This document shows positions 1 through 7,642 of a stretch of 64,000 bases of DNA, in pieces. A program made the position numbers and the translations under genes. Below the pieces are notes generated by a model. It was given only the letters and a program-made list of their open reading frames with translations. It was not told where the DNA came from and ran no database searches. Every line of letters begins with the position of its first letter. Within the stretch, counting starts at the first letter, position 1. Location of the stretch: positions 6,525 to 70,524 of the forward strand of contig CAZSSB010000012.1 in assembly GCA_964609245.1 (NCBI GenBank). Reading direction: 5' to 3'. This stretch comes from JAFGCY01 sp964609245 (GTDB taxonomy: Bacteria > 4484-113 > JAFGCY01).

Positions 1-54
1 GTCCATCCGAAAAGCACGGCGGGCGTGTTGACCGAGTTCGTCGAGGAGGACTGA
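1..54 (+). CDS. C-terminal end of probable methylmalonyl-CoA epimerase (partial)
   Basis: The window opens inside a reading frame that ends at the TGA at 52-54. The last residues read HPKSTAGVLTEFVEED. Epimerases of the methylmalonyl-CoA family usually end with a segment like HPKS-x-GVL-[IV]EL. In that family the enzyme interconverts R- and S-methylmalonyl-CoA in propionate metabolism. The biotin-dependent carboxylase subunits at 32607-34679 would fit such a pathway but lie far away. Only 17 residues are visible, so the call rests on one motif. Confidence 0.55.
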   Translation, partial: VHPKSTAGVLTEFVEED

Positions 55-93
55 GCAGGCCTGAGCGCACGGCAGAAGGCCCTTCGCCGATGC

Positions 94-99
94 TAGAAT
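94..99 (+). promoter_or_regulatory. Putative -10 box (TAGAAT) before terC-like gene
   Basis: TAGAAT is preceded by GC, matching the G-C-TANNNT form seen before many genes in this window. It lies 27 bases before the GTG at 127. No clear -35 hexamer is visible. Confidence 0.45.
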
Positions 100-126
100 G
101 GCCGTGCCCGCAGCATCCTGCGGGCG

Positions 127-1089
127 GTGCACGCCGTGGAGACGACCCCAATACAGGTTCCAACCTGGCTCTGGACGGCCTTCGGCCTGCTGGTCGCTGC
201 GCTGCTGGCGCTTGATTTGGGCGTGTTTCATCGCCGCAGCCACGAGATCCGCTCGCGCGAGGCCTTCACCTGGGTCGCCTTCTGGATCAGCCTCGCGCTG
301 GTCTTCAACGTCGGCATCTGGCTGCTGCTGGGCGCCGACGCCGGGCTGATGTTCTTCACCGGCTACCTGATCGAGTACTCGCTCAGCGTCGACAACATCT
401 TCGTCTTCATCCTGGTGCTCGGCTACTTCCACGTGCCGCCGCAGTACCAGCACCGCGTGCTGTTCTGGGGCATTCTGGGCGCGATTATCCTGCGCGCCAC
501 CATGATCCTGGCGGGCATCGCGCTGATCAACACCTTCCACTGGATCATCTACGTCTTCGGCGCGATCCTGATCTTCTCCGGCTTCAAGATGGCGCTCTCC
601 GGCCCGGAGAAGATCGAGCCCGAGAAGAACCCGGTGCTGCGCGTGGTGCGCCGCGTGCTGCCGATCAGCCAGCGCTACGACGGCGCGCGATTCCTGACGC
701 GCCTCGACGGCAAGCTGATGGCCACGCCGCTGCTTGTGGTGCTGATCGTGATCGAGTTCACGGACGTGGTCTTCGCGCTGGACTCGATCCCCGCGATCCT
801 GGCGATCTCCCGCGATGCCTTCATCGTCTACACCAGCAACATCTTCGCCATCCTCGGCCTGCGTTCGCTCTATTTCGCCCTGGCGCGGATGATGGCCAAG
901 TTCCGCTTCCTCGGCTACGGCCTGGCGGCGATCCTGATCTTCGTCGGTCTCAAGATGGCGCTCAGCGACTTCGTTCACGTGCCGATCACGCTCTCGCTGA
1001 CAATCATCGCCAGCCTGCTGACGCTGGCGATTGCCGCGTCTCTGCTGTGGCCACAGCGGCCCGCGACCGACGAACGGCTCGCCGGTTGA
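127..1089 (+). CDS. TerC family integral membrane protein
   Basis: This 320-residue protein is almost entirely hydrophobic, with about eight to nine predicted membrane segments. It carries the TerC-family hallmarks EYSLSVDNIFVF near residue 85 and EFTDVVFALDSIPAI near residue 215, whose acidic residues lie in the membrane. Family members are linked to tellurite resistance or to metal ion (Mn/Ca) homeostasis; the substrate here is unknown. The start is a GTG at 127, and an in-frame GTG at 136 is also possible. The gene stands alone between the epimerase tail and the sigma factor gene. Confidence 0.9.
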   Translation: MHAVETTPIQVPTWLWTAFGLLVAALLALDLGVFHRRSHEIRSREAFTWVAFWISLALVFNVGIWLLLGADAGLMFFTGYLIEYSLSVDNIFVFILVLGYFHVPPQYQHRVLFWGILGAIILRATMILAGIALINTFHWIIYVFGAILIFSGFKMALSGPEKIEPEKNPVLRVVRRVLPISQRYDGARFLTRLDGKLMATPLLVVLIVIEFTDVVFALDSIPAILAISRDAFIVYTSNIFAILGLRSLYFALARMMAKFRFLGYGLAAILIFVGLKMALSDFVHVPITLSLTIIASLLTLAIAASLLWPQRPATDERLAG

Positions 1090-1111
1090 GGCAAGACCCA
1101 AGGCTAGGCAC

Positions 1112-1117
1112 TATAAT
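1112..1117 (+). promoter_or_regulatory. -10 box TATAAT for leaderless sigma factor gene
   Basis: A perfect TATAAT ends seven bases before the GTG at 1125. Transcription would begin at or next to the start codon, so the mRNA is predicted to lack a leader. Confidence 0.6.
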
Positions 1118-1124
1118 CAGGTTA

Positions 1125-1766
1125 GTGGCGAAAACCGGTACAACTTCCGGCGAGAAGCGCAAGCAGCCCCGCCGACCGACCGATGAGGAGTTGGTCGGGC
1201 AACTGGCGGCCGGCGACCGGTCCGCATTCGACCAGGTCTTCGAACGCTACCACCGGCAGATCTACAACTTCATCTCCAAGCAGGTCGGCGAGCGTGAGAG
1301 CGTCGAGGATCTGGCCCAGGAAGTCTTCATGCGCGTCTTCAAGAGCGCCAAGAACTTCGACGTCACCAAGAAGTTCTCCTCCTGGGTCTACAAGATTGCC
1401 TTAAACGAGGTCAAGCGCTATTGGAAGCGCACCGGTGCGCGCCAGACCTACAGTCTCAATGCGCCGGTCGGCGATGACTCCGGGGAAGCCGAGCGCGCCG
1501 ATTTCCTCAAGGATCAGCGGATCGTACCGGCCGACGCCACCGAAAGTGACATCTTCTCGCGCAACCTGCGCACCCTGATCGATCAACTGCCGGACAAACA
1601 ACGGACGGTGGTGCTGCTCAAGGTCTACCACGAGTTGACCTTCGAGGAGATCTCCGAGATTTGCGACTGCCCGCTGAGCACGGTGCTGTCGCGGATGCGC
1701 TACGCGGTCAACAAGCTGAGGCGCTGGCTGGGAGTGGAAGAAGACGAGGGCAACGATGGATTGTAA
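1125..1766 (+). CDS. ECF-type RNA polymerase sigma factor
   Basis: Region 2 is visible in the first half: YHRQIYNFI, then EDLAQEVFMRVFKSAKNF, then FSSWVYKIALNEVKRYW. Region 4 is a helix-turn-helix near the C-terminus, LPDKQRTVVLLKVYHELTFE followed by CPLSTVLSRMRYAVNKLRRW. The length of about 213 residues is normal for an ECF (RpoE-like) factor. The frame stays open upstream to 1047, but that would overlap the terC-like gene. I chose the GTG at 1125 because a TATAAT lies seven bases before it. The last eleven bases overlap the next gene, which looks like its anti-sigma partner. Confidence 0.9.
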   Translation: MAKTGTTSGEKRKQPRRPTDEELVGQLAAGDRSAFDQVFERYHRQIYNFISKQVGERESVEDLAQEVFMRVFKSAKNFDVTKKFSSWVYKIALNEVKRYWKRTGARQTYSLNAPVGDDSGEAERADFLKDQRIVPADATESDIFSRNLRTLIDQLPDKQRTVVLLKVYHELTFEEISEICDCPLSTVLSRMRYAVNKLRRWLGVEEDEGNDGL

Positions 1767-1992
1767 GTTGGTCCAGCAGAAGATCTATCGCTTCATCTAC
1801 GGTGAATGCGACGCCTACGAACTGCGCAAGATCAAGGAGCACCTCGACATCTGCAACCAGTGCCGCAAGGAGTGCGAGTTGATCGAGGAGATACTTGGAC
1901 AGCTAAAGGACGGTCTGACGGAAGACCCGGTGCCGGCCGGATTCAAGGACCGTGTGCTGCAGCGCATCCATGCCATTGCTGATGAGGGCTAA
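1756..1992 (+). CDS. Small zinc-finger (HC2-type) anti-sigma-like protein
   Basis: This 78-residue protein begins MDCKLVQQKIYRFIYGE and contains the HLDICNQCRKEC segment, which gives the H-x3-C-x2-C pattern of zinc-binding anti-sigma (ZAS/HC2) domains. No membrane segment is present, so it would be a soluble anti-sigma factor. The gene starts inside the end of the sigma gene (11-base overlap). This is the usual arrangement for an ECF sigma and its cognate inhibitor. Direct binding to the sigma factor is inferred from synteny and the domain. Confidence 0.8.
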   Translation: MDCKLVQQKIYRFIYGECDAYELRKIKEHLDICNQCRKECELIEEILGQLKDGLTEDPVPAGFKDRVLQRIHAIADEG

Positions 1993-2049
1993 GCCCCCTC
2001 GTCAATCGGGGCAAACCACTGAGACACGCTCTCATTTAGCCCGGCGCTG

Positions 2050-2077
2050 TTGCCTTTTCCCGGAAGATCGGTATAAT
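2050..2077 (+). promoter_or_regulatory. Sigma-70-like promoter upstream of the acyltransferase locus
   Basis: TTGCCT at 2050-2055 and TATAAT at 2072-2077 are separated by 16 bases. This is the best two-box promoter in the first 14 kb. It is the likely main promoter of the long co-directional gene run from 2139 to about 14135. Confidence 0.6.
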
Positions 2078-2138
2078 AGCGCGTCGCCAGACACGGAATG
2101 AGCTAGGCAAAACATACAGCGCAAAGGAGGACGGTCGT

Positions 2139-2210
2139 ATGATGAGGGTAATGATCGGGTCAGCAACGGCAGTAACCACGGCGGCCGGACTCCCGCGATT
2201 TCGATACTGA
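2139..2210 (+). CDS. Putative 23-residue peptide ORF (leader peptide or small protein)
   Basis: The ORF is MMRVMIGSATAV followed by TTAAGLPRFRY and a TGA. It is preceded by AAAGGAGG at 2123-2130, eight bases before the ATG, which is a near-ideal ribosome binding site, and by the promoter at 2050-2077. The signals argue for translation even though the peptide is too short to recognise. It could be a leader peptide affecting the methyltransferase gene 150 bases downstream, a small functional peptide, or a decayed gene start. Confidence 0.45.
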   Translation: MMRVMIGSATAVTTAAGLPRFRY

Positions 2211-2363
2211 TTTCGGCGGCATCTCCGGCTTCAACTGAGGTTCCCCTGCCAGTCTGACCACTGCTGCGGCAGAACGCATCGCGTTCTTCGCCACCGCAGT
2301 ACTCAGATCACTCCGCTCACGCGGAACCTGCATCGTTTCACATCGAGCCTTCGGGAGGTAGTC

Positions 2364-3203
2364 ATGGCAGAGCAAGGTCACAGGCAAGTTGAGCGGTCGG
2401 TCGCGGACTACGACGTCACGGCCCGGTACTACGACACGATCTACGATGCGGAGCAGGTGCCCGACGATCAGGGCTTCTACCAGGAACTGGCCGCGTCGCA
2501 GCCGGGACCGGTGCTGGAGCTGGGCTGCGGTACGGGTCGCGTCACGCTGCCGCTGGCCCGCGCCGGCCACCAGGTGACCGGACTGGACCTTTCGCGGTCG
2601 ATGCTGAGCATCCTGCGCGACAAGCTCGGTGCGGAGCCGGAGGAAGTGCGGCGGCGCGTCACGCTGGTCGAAGGCGACATGGCGGACATCGACCTGCCGG
2701 AGCGATTCGGGTTGATTCTGACCCCGTTTCGCTGCTTCCAGCATCTGCTGGAGCCCATGCGGCAGCGGCGCTGCCTGGAGCTGGTCGCCCGGCACCTGCG
2801 GCCCGATGGCCGGTTCGTACTCAACGCGTTCAACCCGAATCTCACGTACATCGCCGATGCGATGCGCGTCAGCGGAATCTGGAAGCAGGTCAACGAGCGG
2901 ACCATGGCGGACGGCGGCGGGACCCTGCGGCGCTACGTGCAGTTGACGCCGCGGCCCGGTCGCCAGCAGCACGAGCTGCTCTGGAAGTACGAGGTCTGCG
3001 ACCGCACCGGGCGAGTGCAGGAAGTGCGCATCGAGGAGATGCAGCTCCGCTGGATCTACCGTTGGGAAGCCGAGTACCTGCTGGAGCTGAGCGGCCTCGA
3101 AGTCGAAGCCGCATATGGGGCCTTCGACAAGCGGCCCCTGGATGAGCAGGCCGGCGAACTCATTTTCGTCTGCCGGCGCCGCGACAGAGCCGCGGCACAT
3201 TAG
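2364..3203 (+). CDS. Class I SAM-dependent methyltransferase
   Basis: This is a 279-residue Rossmann-fold methyltransferase. Motif I is VLELGCGTGRVTLPLA at about residues 51-66. It is followed by the acidic ribose contact in GHQVTGLDLSRSML and by a post-II segment, LVEGDMADIDL. The C-terminal third is a beta-rich part typical of small-molecule methyltransferases. The start ATG has GGGAGG upstream. It is the first sizeable gene after the promoter at 2050 and precedes the small protein, ABC ATPase and acyltransferase array, so it may modify the same product. The substrate cannot be told from sequence. Confidence 0.85.
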   Translation: MAEQGHRQVERSVADYDVTARYYDTIYDAEQVPDDQGFYQELAASQPGPVLELGCGTGRVTLPLARAGHQVTGLDLSRSMLSILRDKLGAEPEEVRRRVTLVEGDMADIDLPERFGLILTPFRCFQHLLEPMRQRRCLELVARHLRPDGRFVLNAFNPNLTYIADAMRVSGIWKQVNERTMADGGGTLRRYVQLTPRPGRQQHELLWKYEVCDRTGRVQEVRIEEMQLRWIYRWEAEYLLELSGLEVEAAYGAFDKRPLDEQAGELIFVCRRRDRAAAH

Positions 3204-3285
3204 TAGCGAGAGCAACCAGTCGTGTTGTCAGTTCGCCCACGCCCCGGCGTGAGGCCGGCCATCTTCCAACGCGAGGAGGCGCGCT

Positions 3286-3561
3286 ATGTCAGTCCTGCTG
3301 ACGAGACAGATTGAGAGAAGCGACATGGCTGCCGCGGTGGGGGGATCCCTGGTGGTCCGGCGCCTTGGGCAGCTGTCAAACGCAATCGGCGCGGCGCTTT
3401 CGCCCGCGTCGATCACGGAGCATTGGGAACTGAGACGGAGGTACGCGATGTCAGTGATCACAGACATCATCGCCGTCGAACTGGCGGAAGCCGAACGCCG
3501 AGAGAGCCCGCTGTGGCTGATCGACTTCGACGACATCCGCCAGCTCACGGCGCGGAGCTGA
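3286..3561 (+). CDS. Small 91-residue protein with an internal 37-residue start
   Basis: There are two in-frame starts, each with its own ribosome binding site. The ATG at 3286 follows GAGGAGG at 3273-3279, and the ATG at 3448 follows GGAGGT at 3437-3442. Both products begin MSV. The full product has an Ala/Gly/Ser-rich middle. The short product is acidic in its C-terminal part, with PLWLIDFDDIRQLTARS as its end. I recognise no domain. Its position between a methyltransferase and an ABC ATPase makes it a candidate precursor peptide, but no cleavage motif is evident. Confidence 0.5.
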   Translation: MSVLLTRQIERSDMAAAVGGSLVVRRLGQLSNAIGAALSPASITEHWELRRRYAMSVITDIIAVELAEAERRESPLWLIDFDDIRQLTARS

Positions 3562-3590
3562 GCATGGCTACCGCGCACGCCGGCCCGGCA

Positions 3591-3625
3591 GCGGCGGAGT
3601 GTCCGACAACGGGACGCTCCGCCGC
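3591..3625 (+). other. 14-bp RNA hairpin between the small protein and the ABC ATPase
   Basis: GCGGCGGAGTGTCC at 3591-3604 pairs with GGACGCTCCGCCGC at 3612-3625 around a seven-base loop, with a single G-U pair in RNA. No U-run follows, so it is not a classical intrinsic terminator. It lies 27 bases before the ABC ATPase start and could shape relative expression or protect an mRNA end. Confidence 0.6.
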
Positions 3626-3652
3626 CGGCCGGCACGGATTGGAGAGGGTAAT

Positions 3653-4627
3653 ATGGACGCAATCAGAGAGCGAGCAGCGGGGGACCCGATCGTGAGCGTA
3701 CTGGAGATCGACCCGCGTCAGGACGCACTGCGCTGCGAAGGGCTGTGCAAGTACTTCACGGCGTCCGTCAGCAAGGAGGACCGCAAGCCGGCGAAGAACG
3801 GCTGGCAGCGAGTCTGGCAGAAGCTGCGGCCGCCACGCCGGCGCAAGACCGCGGTCGATAACGTGACGTTGCGGCTCAAGCGCGGCGAGATCTTCGGCGT
3901 GGTCGGCCACAACGGCAGCGGCAAGAGCACGCTGATCAGGATGATCAGCACGCTGCTGACGCCGGACAGTGGCCGGATCGGCGTGTTCGGCTTCGACCCC
4001 ACGCGGGACCCCTACCAGGTGCAGCGGCTGATCAACCGTGTCAGCGTCGACGCGGCGTTCTTCAAGAAGCTGAGCGCCAACGAGAACCTGCTCTACGCCG
4101 CACGCCTGTACTGCGTAGACGACAAGTACGCGCTCAGGCGCGCCGAGGAGATCCTCAAAATCCTCGGCCTCGAGGAGGGCCGGCTGACGGACAGCCTGCA
4201 GGAGCTGAGCCGCGGGATGCAGCAGAAGGTCGCGATCGCGCGGGCGCTGCTGACCAGCCCGATCCTGCTGCTGCTGGATGAGCCGACGACCGGCCTGGAT
4301 CCGCGCTCCAAGCGCGACGTGCAGGACTTCATCCTGGAGCTGCAACGGACCCACGACGCCACCGTGCTGCTGACCAGCCACGACATGGACGAGGTCGAGC
4401 GGCTGTGCGGGCGGATCGCCCTGATGAACGAGGGACGGTTCGTGGCCCGCGGCACGGCCGAGGAGCTCAAGCAGCAGGTGCGGGAGCGCCGCCGCGAGCG
4501 GCTGGCCAGCGGCGAGACGGCCGATGCGGACCGCCGCGCCAATGGCAACGGCGAGGTCACGATGGAGGACGTGTTCATCGAGCTGACGGGCAGCGAGTGG
4601 AAGAGTGCCGAGGAGGACGTGGACTAG
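3653..4627 (+). CDS. ABC transporter ATP-binding protein (DrrA/ABC-2 type)
   Basis: This 324-residue cytosolic ATPase has Walker A GHNGSGKST near residue 87, signature LSRGMQQK near residue 185, Walker B ILLLLDEP, and an H-loop in LLTSHDMDEVERL. The N-terminal 70 residues and the C-terminal tail rich in R and E are longer than the core. The sequence most resembles ATPases that pair with ABC-2 membrane proteins. The matching permease type is found at 13269-14135, on the far side of the acyltransferase array. The start ATG follows GGAGAGGG. The transported substrate is unknown. Confidence 0.9.
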   Translation: MDAIRERAAGDPIVSVLEIDPRQDALRCEGLCKYFTASVSKEDRKPAKNGWQRVWQKLRPPRRRKTAVDNVTLRLKRGEIFGVVGHNGSGKSTLIRMISTLLTPDSGRIGVFGFDPTRDPYQVQRLINRVSVDAAFFKKLSANENLLYAARLYCVDDKYALRRAEEILKILGLEEGRLTDSLQELSRGMQQKVAIARALLTSPILLLLDEPTTGLDPRSKRDVQDFILELQRTHDATVLLTSHDMDEVERLCGRIALMNEGRFVARGTAEELKQQVRERRRERLASGETADADRRANGNGEVTMEDVFIELTGSEWKSAEEDVD

Positions 4628-4644
4628 CCACGACGGGAACGGTC

Positions 4645-5205
4645 ATGCTCACGAGCTACACAGGAGAACTGGTGAGGATCCGCCCCTTCGCGGACAGCGA
4701 TGAATTCGCGGACCTCAATGTGGCCCTGAACCCGGAGGACAGGTTCTGGGGCCAGAGCTGGTGGCCGCTTCAGCGCATTCGCGAGGGCTTCGACAAGCAC
4801 GCGATGCTGGACAGTGAGCTGTGGTTCAGCTTCCTGGCGATCGACCGACTGGACACAGCGGAGCTGATCGGCTACGAGGTAGTTCAGCTGCCCAGGCCGG
4901 GCATGATTACTGCTGAGATCGGCACCGGCATTCTGCGCCGGCACTGGCACCGGGGCTTCGGCCGTGAAGCCAAGCGCCTGGCGATAAGGCTGCTGTTCGA
5001 CAACTTCCCGCTGGCGGCGATCACCGCGACGACGCTCGCGCATCACCGGCGCGCAGTGGCCGGCATCCTGGCGATCGGCATGCGCTACGAAGGCGCGATC
5101 CGCTGCAGTGCATTCTCGAACGGGCGCTGGGCTCACAAGGCGAAGTACGTGATCTTCCGCGAGGAGTGGGAGCGACTGACTGCACGGACTGCAGAGGGTC
5201 ATTGA
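4645..5205 (+). CDS. GNAT acyltransferase, type A copy 1 (RimJ/RimL-like)
   Basis: This is the first of eight type A paralogs. It opens with SYTGELVRIRPFADSDE (beta-1), carries the acetyl-CoA pyrophosphate-loop segment HWHRGFGREAKRL near residue 100, and ends with the YVIFREEWERL strand. The family transfers an acyl group from CoA to an amine. The start ATG lies 17 bases after the ABC ATPase stop codon. It is the most divergent type A copy and lacks the RQxVxRG tail that most others share. It is followed after one base by a type B gene. Confidence 0.88.
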   Translation: MLTSYTGELVRIRPFADSDEFADLNVALNPEDRFWGQSWWPLQRIREGFDKHAMLDSELWFSFLAIDRLDTAELIGYEVVQLPRPGMITAEIGTGILRRHWHRGFGREAKRLAIRLLFDNFPLAAITATTLAHHRRAVAGILAIGMRYEGAIRCSAFSNGRWAHKAKYVIFREEWERLTARTAEGH

Positions 5206-5206
5206 C

Positions 5207-5812
5207 ATGGAAACCGCAATAGAGACAACCGAACGGGGGTTTGCCACCGGCAGGCACGTCGTACTACGGCCGGTGCTGGAGACAGACCTGCCTGAGCTGG
5301 CGAGGCTGATGGCGGAGAACCCGTACAACCACGAACAGGTGCCCTGGACTTACCACCGCCTGAAGAAGAGGTTCGAGGACAAGGAGAAGCCCGGTCTGTG
5401 GGACCGCGAGGATAAGACGTACGCGGTTGTACGCAGACGAGGCGGCATTGCCGGTTACATCACCGAAAACACCAGTGACAACCAGATGTACTGGTGCACG
5501 CTGCACATCGGCAGCGGGATCAGTGACCGTGATGCTCTCGGCACGGATCTGGCAGCGGCCTATCTTGCCTACAAGGAACGCTGGCACCATCCGCGGCGGA
5601 TCTCTTTTGCGCTGTTGCTTCTCGAAGATCAGAAGGCCGGCTGGTTGACCGCCGCCGGTTTTGAGCAAGAGCTGGTATTCGAGCGCAGCTATTTCCACAG
5701 TGGACGGGCGACAAGCCTCGCTTACTACACCTGGTGCGCGGACTGGGCGCTGGCGATGCGCGCAGAGCGTCATCCGGTACCGGGCGAGGAAGATCCACGG
5801 AGGGGTGCCTGA
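5207..5812 (+). CDS. GNAT-like acyltransferase, type B copy 1
   Basis: This 201-residue protein is the first of four type B paralogs. Shared blocks are GRHVVLRPVLETDLPELARL (beta-1/alpha-1), a K/E-rich helix ending in KPGLWDRED, the strand GGIAGYITE, and WLTAAGFEQELVFERSYFH near the C-terminus. Where active GNAT proteins have R/Q-x-x-G-x-G/A it has SDRDALGTDLAAAYLAYK, a degenerate loop. It may bind CoA differently or act as a non-catalytic partner. The gene begins one base after the preceding stop and its stop overlaps the next ATG (TGATG). Confidence 0.75.
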   Translation: METAIETTERGFATGRHVVLRPVLETDLPELARLMAENPYNHEQVPWTYHRLKKRFEDKEKPGLWDREDKTYAVVRRRGGIAGYITENTSDNQMYWCTLHIGSGISDRDALGTDLAAAYLAYKERWHHPRRISFALLLLEDQKAGWLTAAGFEQELVFERSYFHSGRATSLAYYTWCADWALAMRAERHPVPGEEDPRRGA

Positions 5813-6375
5813 TGCATACGATATGGACAGGGAAGCGGGTGCGCCTGCGGCCGTTCAGGGATGCAAAGGAGTGGTGCGACCTCAAGGAAGAGATTCACAT
5901 CGAGGCTAATCTGCACTGGGGACCGTTGTGGGCTCCGCGCCAGCAGCGCGAAAAGAAATTCGAAGCAGCCGGCCTGCTGGACATCGGCAAGATGAGTTCA
6001 TTCGCCATCGAACGGCTTGATACCGGCGAGCTCGTCGGCTTTGAGGACAACGGCCTGGAGTATCTCCACGGCATCGTCGGCTGGGTCGGCACGTTCATCA
6101 AACAGGAACACTGGCACAACGGCTTCGGCATCGAGGCCAAGCAGCTTGCCTACTGCTACCTGTTCGAGGACTACCCGATCTCCCAGGTGTGGGCAGACAC
6201 GGTGGAATGCCACACGCGCGCGGCGAACGGCATCCACCTCAGTGGCATGAAATTCGAGTGTCGGGCGAAGTGCTTCCACAACATTGACGGCGAACTCTAT
6301 GACCTGGTGTGTTACTCGATCTTTCGCGAGGAGTGGGAACAGCTGCCCGTGCGGCAGTACGTCACCCGGGGCTGA
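5812..6375 (+). CDS. GNAT acyltransferase, type A copy 2
   Basis: This 187-residue protein opens with IWTGKRVRLRPFRDAKEW. It has the conserved VGTFIKQEHWHNGFGIEAKQ block, where GFG forms the CoA-binding loop, and ends WEQLPVRQYVTRG. The ATG overlaps the previous TGA, so translation is probably coupled. The C-terminal codons and the 63-base spacer after them are almost identical to those after copy 3, marking a recent tandem duplication of an A-B unit. Confidence 0.88.
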   Translation: MHTIWTGKRVRLRPFRDAKEWCDLKEEIHIEANLHWGPLWAPRQQREKKFEAAGLLDIGKMSSFAIERLDTGELVGFEDNGLEYLHGIVGWVGTFIKQEHWHNGFGIEAKQLAYCYLFEDYPISQVWADTVECHTRAANGIHLSGMKFECRAKCFHNIDGELYDLVCYSIFREEWEQLPVRQYVTRG

Positions 6376-6438
6376 GCGACAGCCCCCCCAACGGTGCTGT
6401 GCAGGCAGAGATGCTGATCTGAAGGACAGGAGAACGTT

Positions 6439-7011
6439 ATGGACGCGAACGAGACGAAGATTGAGAAGGGCTTCGCCGAGGGCAGGCACGTTGTGCTGCG
6501 ACCGGTGCTGGAAGCAGACCTGGCGGATCTGGCCAGACTGATGGCGGAAAACCCCCAGGAATCCCTGCCCTGGACGCTGCAGCGCCTCAAAAAGAAGTTC
6601 GAAAGCGAGAAGGAGCCCGGACTCTGGGGCAAGACGGACCGTGTATTCGTCGCGGTACGGACGCACGGCGGGGTGGTCGGCTACCTGACCGAACGCCAGA
6701 GCAAGCAGGCGGGGATCTTCTGGGGCTTCACCCACGTCGCCGACGGACTCGACGACCGGGGCGAACTGGGGCGAGACCTGATCAGCGCCTACCTCGCTTA
6801 CAAGCAGAAGTGGCACAACCCGCTGCGGCTCAGTTTCGACATCCTGGGCTGCGAAGACGAAAAAGCCGCCTGGCTGCAGGCCGGAGGCTTCGCGCTTGAA
6901 TTGAAATGCGAGCGGATGGTCATGCACCTGGGCCGGCCTGAGTCGATCTGCACCTATGCCTGGTACAGCGACGAGCTCAAGCAGCGCCTGGCCAGCCGGG
7001 ATAAGGAGTGA
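6439..7011 (+). CDS. GNAT-like acyltransferase, type B copy 2
   Basis: This is a 190-residue type B paralog. Its first residues, MDANETKIEKGFAEGRHVVL, are nearly identical to copy 3 at 7643. It keeps PWTLQRLKKKFE, KEPGLWGK, GGVVGYLTE and the degenerate loop DDRGELGRDLISAYLAYK. The ATG follows ACAGGAGAACGTT, with the Shine-Dalgarno AGGAG seven to eight bases upstream. The next type A gene begins directly after its stop codon. The role is uncertain for the same reason as the other B copies: the G-x-G of the CoA loop is not intact. Confidence 0.75.
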   Translation: MDANETKIEKGFAEGRHVVLRPVLEADLADLARLMAENPQESLPWTLQRLKKKFESEKEPGLWGKTDRVFVAVRTHGGVVGYLTERQSKQAGIFWGFTHVADGLDDRGELGRDLISAYLAYKQKWHNPLRLSFDILGCEDEKAAWLQAGGFALELKCERMVMHLGRPESICTYAWYSDELKQRLASRDKE

Positions 7012-7578
7012 ATGATGCACAACATCTATACAGGAAAGCGTGTCCGGCTCAGGCCTTTTTCGAGCTCTGAGGAGTACACGAACATCGACGACAAGCTGAT
7101 GGAAGTGCCCAGTGAGTACTGGGGGCCGCACTGGCGCCCGCTGGGCGAGCGCACGGAGGAGTACGCGCCGGCCGGCGTAATTGACCCGGCCTCGTACAGC
7201 GCATATGCAATCGAGCGGCTGGACACCGGGCAGCTGATCGGCGTCGAGGAGCACGGTTCGATCAGGCCTGGCGTGCTCTGGACCTGGCTGGGAACGCACT
7301 TCCTGGAGCAGCACCAGCGTCAGGGCTTAGGCACCGAGGCCAAGCAACTGATGCTGTGCGGCTTGTTCGAGAGCTTCCCGCTGGAGACGGTCTACGCCAT
7401 CACCGTAGCCAATCACAGACCGGCACTGCGCGGTCTGGAGCGCAGCGGCTTTCGATATGTTGGCGAGAAACGCGGCATGTTCATCGCGGACGGCCAGCCG
7501 GTTGACGAGATCTACTACGTCATCACGCGCGAGGAATGGGAGCAGCTGCCCGTGCGGCAGTACGTCACACGGGGCTGA
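7012..7578 (+). CDS. GNAT acyltransferase, type A copy 3
   Basis: This 188-residue protein starts at the ATG at 7012, with a second ATG immediately after, right behind the type B stop. It opens with IYTGKRVRLRPFSSSEEY, has a canonical CoA loop HQRQGLGTEAKQLM, and ends WEQLPVRQYVTRG like copy 2. The HQRQGLGTEA segment is closest to the R/Q-x-x-G-x-G consensus of all copies here, so it is a good candidate for an active enzyme. The spacer after its stop duplicates the one after copy 2. Confidence 0.88.
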   Translation: MMHNIYTGKRVRLRPFSSSEEYTNIDDKLMEVPSEYWGPHWRPLGERTEEYAPAGVIDPASYSAYAIERLDTGQLIGVEEHGSIRPGVLWTWLGTHFLEQHQRQGLGTEAKQLMLCGLFESFPLETVYAITVANHRPALRGLERSGFRYVGEKRGMFIADGQPVDEIYYVITREEWEQLPVRQYVTRG

Positions 7579-7642
7579 GCGACAGCCCCCGCAACGGTGC
7601 TGTGCAGGCAGAGATGCTGATCTGAAGGAACAGGAGAACGTT

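Larger units (their letters stand above)
1993..2363 (+). other. 371-base region without a large gene: promoter, 23-codon ORF, long leader
   Basis: Between the anti-sigma gene and the methyltransferase lie a good sigma-70-like promoter (2050-2077), a short ORF with a strong Shine-Dalgarno sequence (2139-2210), and about 150 bases without a convincing coding frame. The last part ends in a ribosome binding site (GGGAGG) for the gene at 2364. I see no clear terminator hairpin. Confidence 0.6.

Noticed and set aside
6376..7642. Direct repeats 6376-6438 and 7579-7642 as borders of an insertion sequence
   Set aside because: They flank a normal A-B gene pair with no transposase or inverted ends; homologous duplication explains them.
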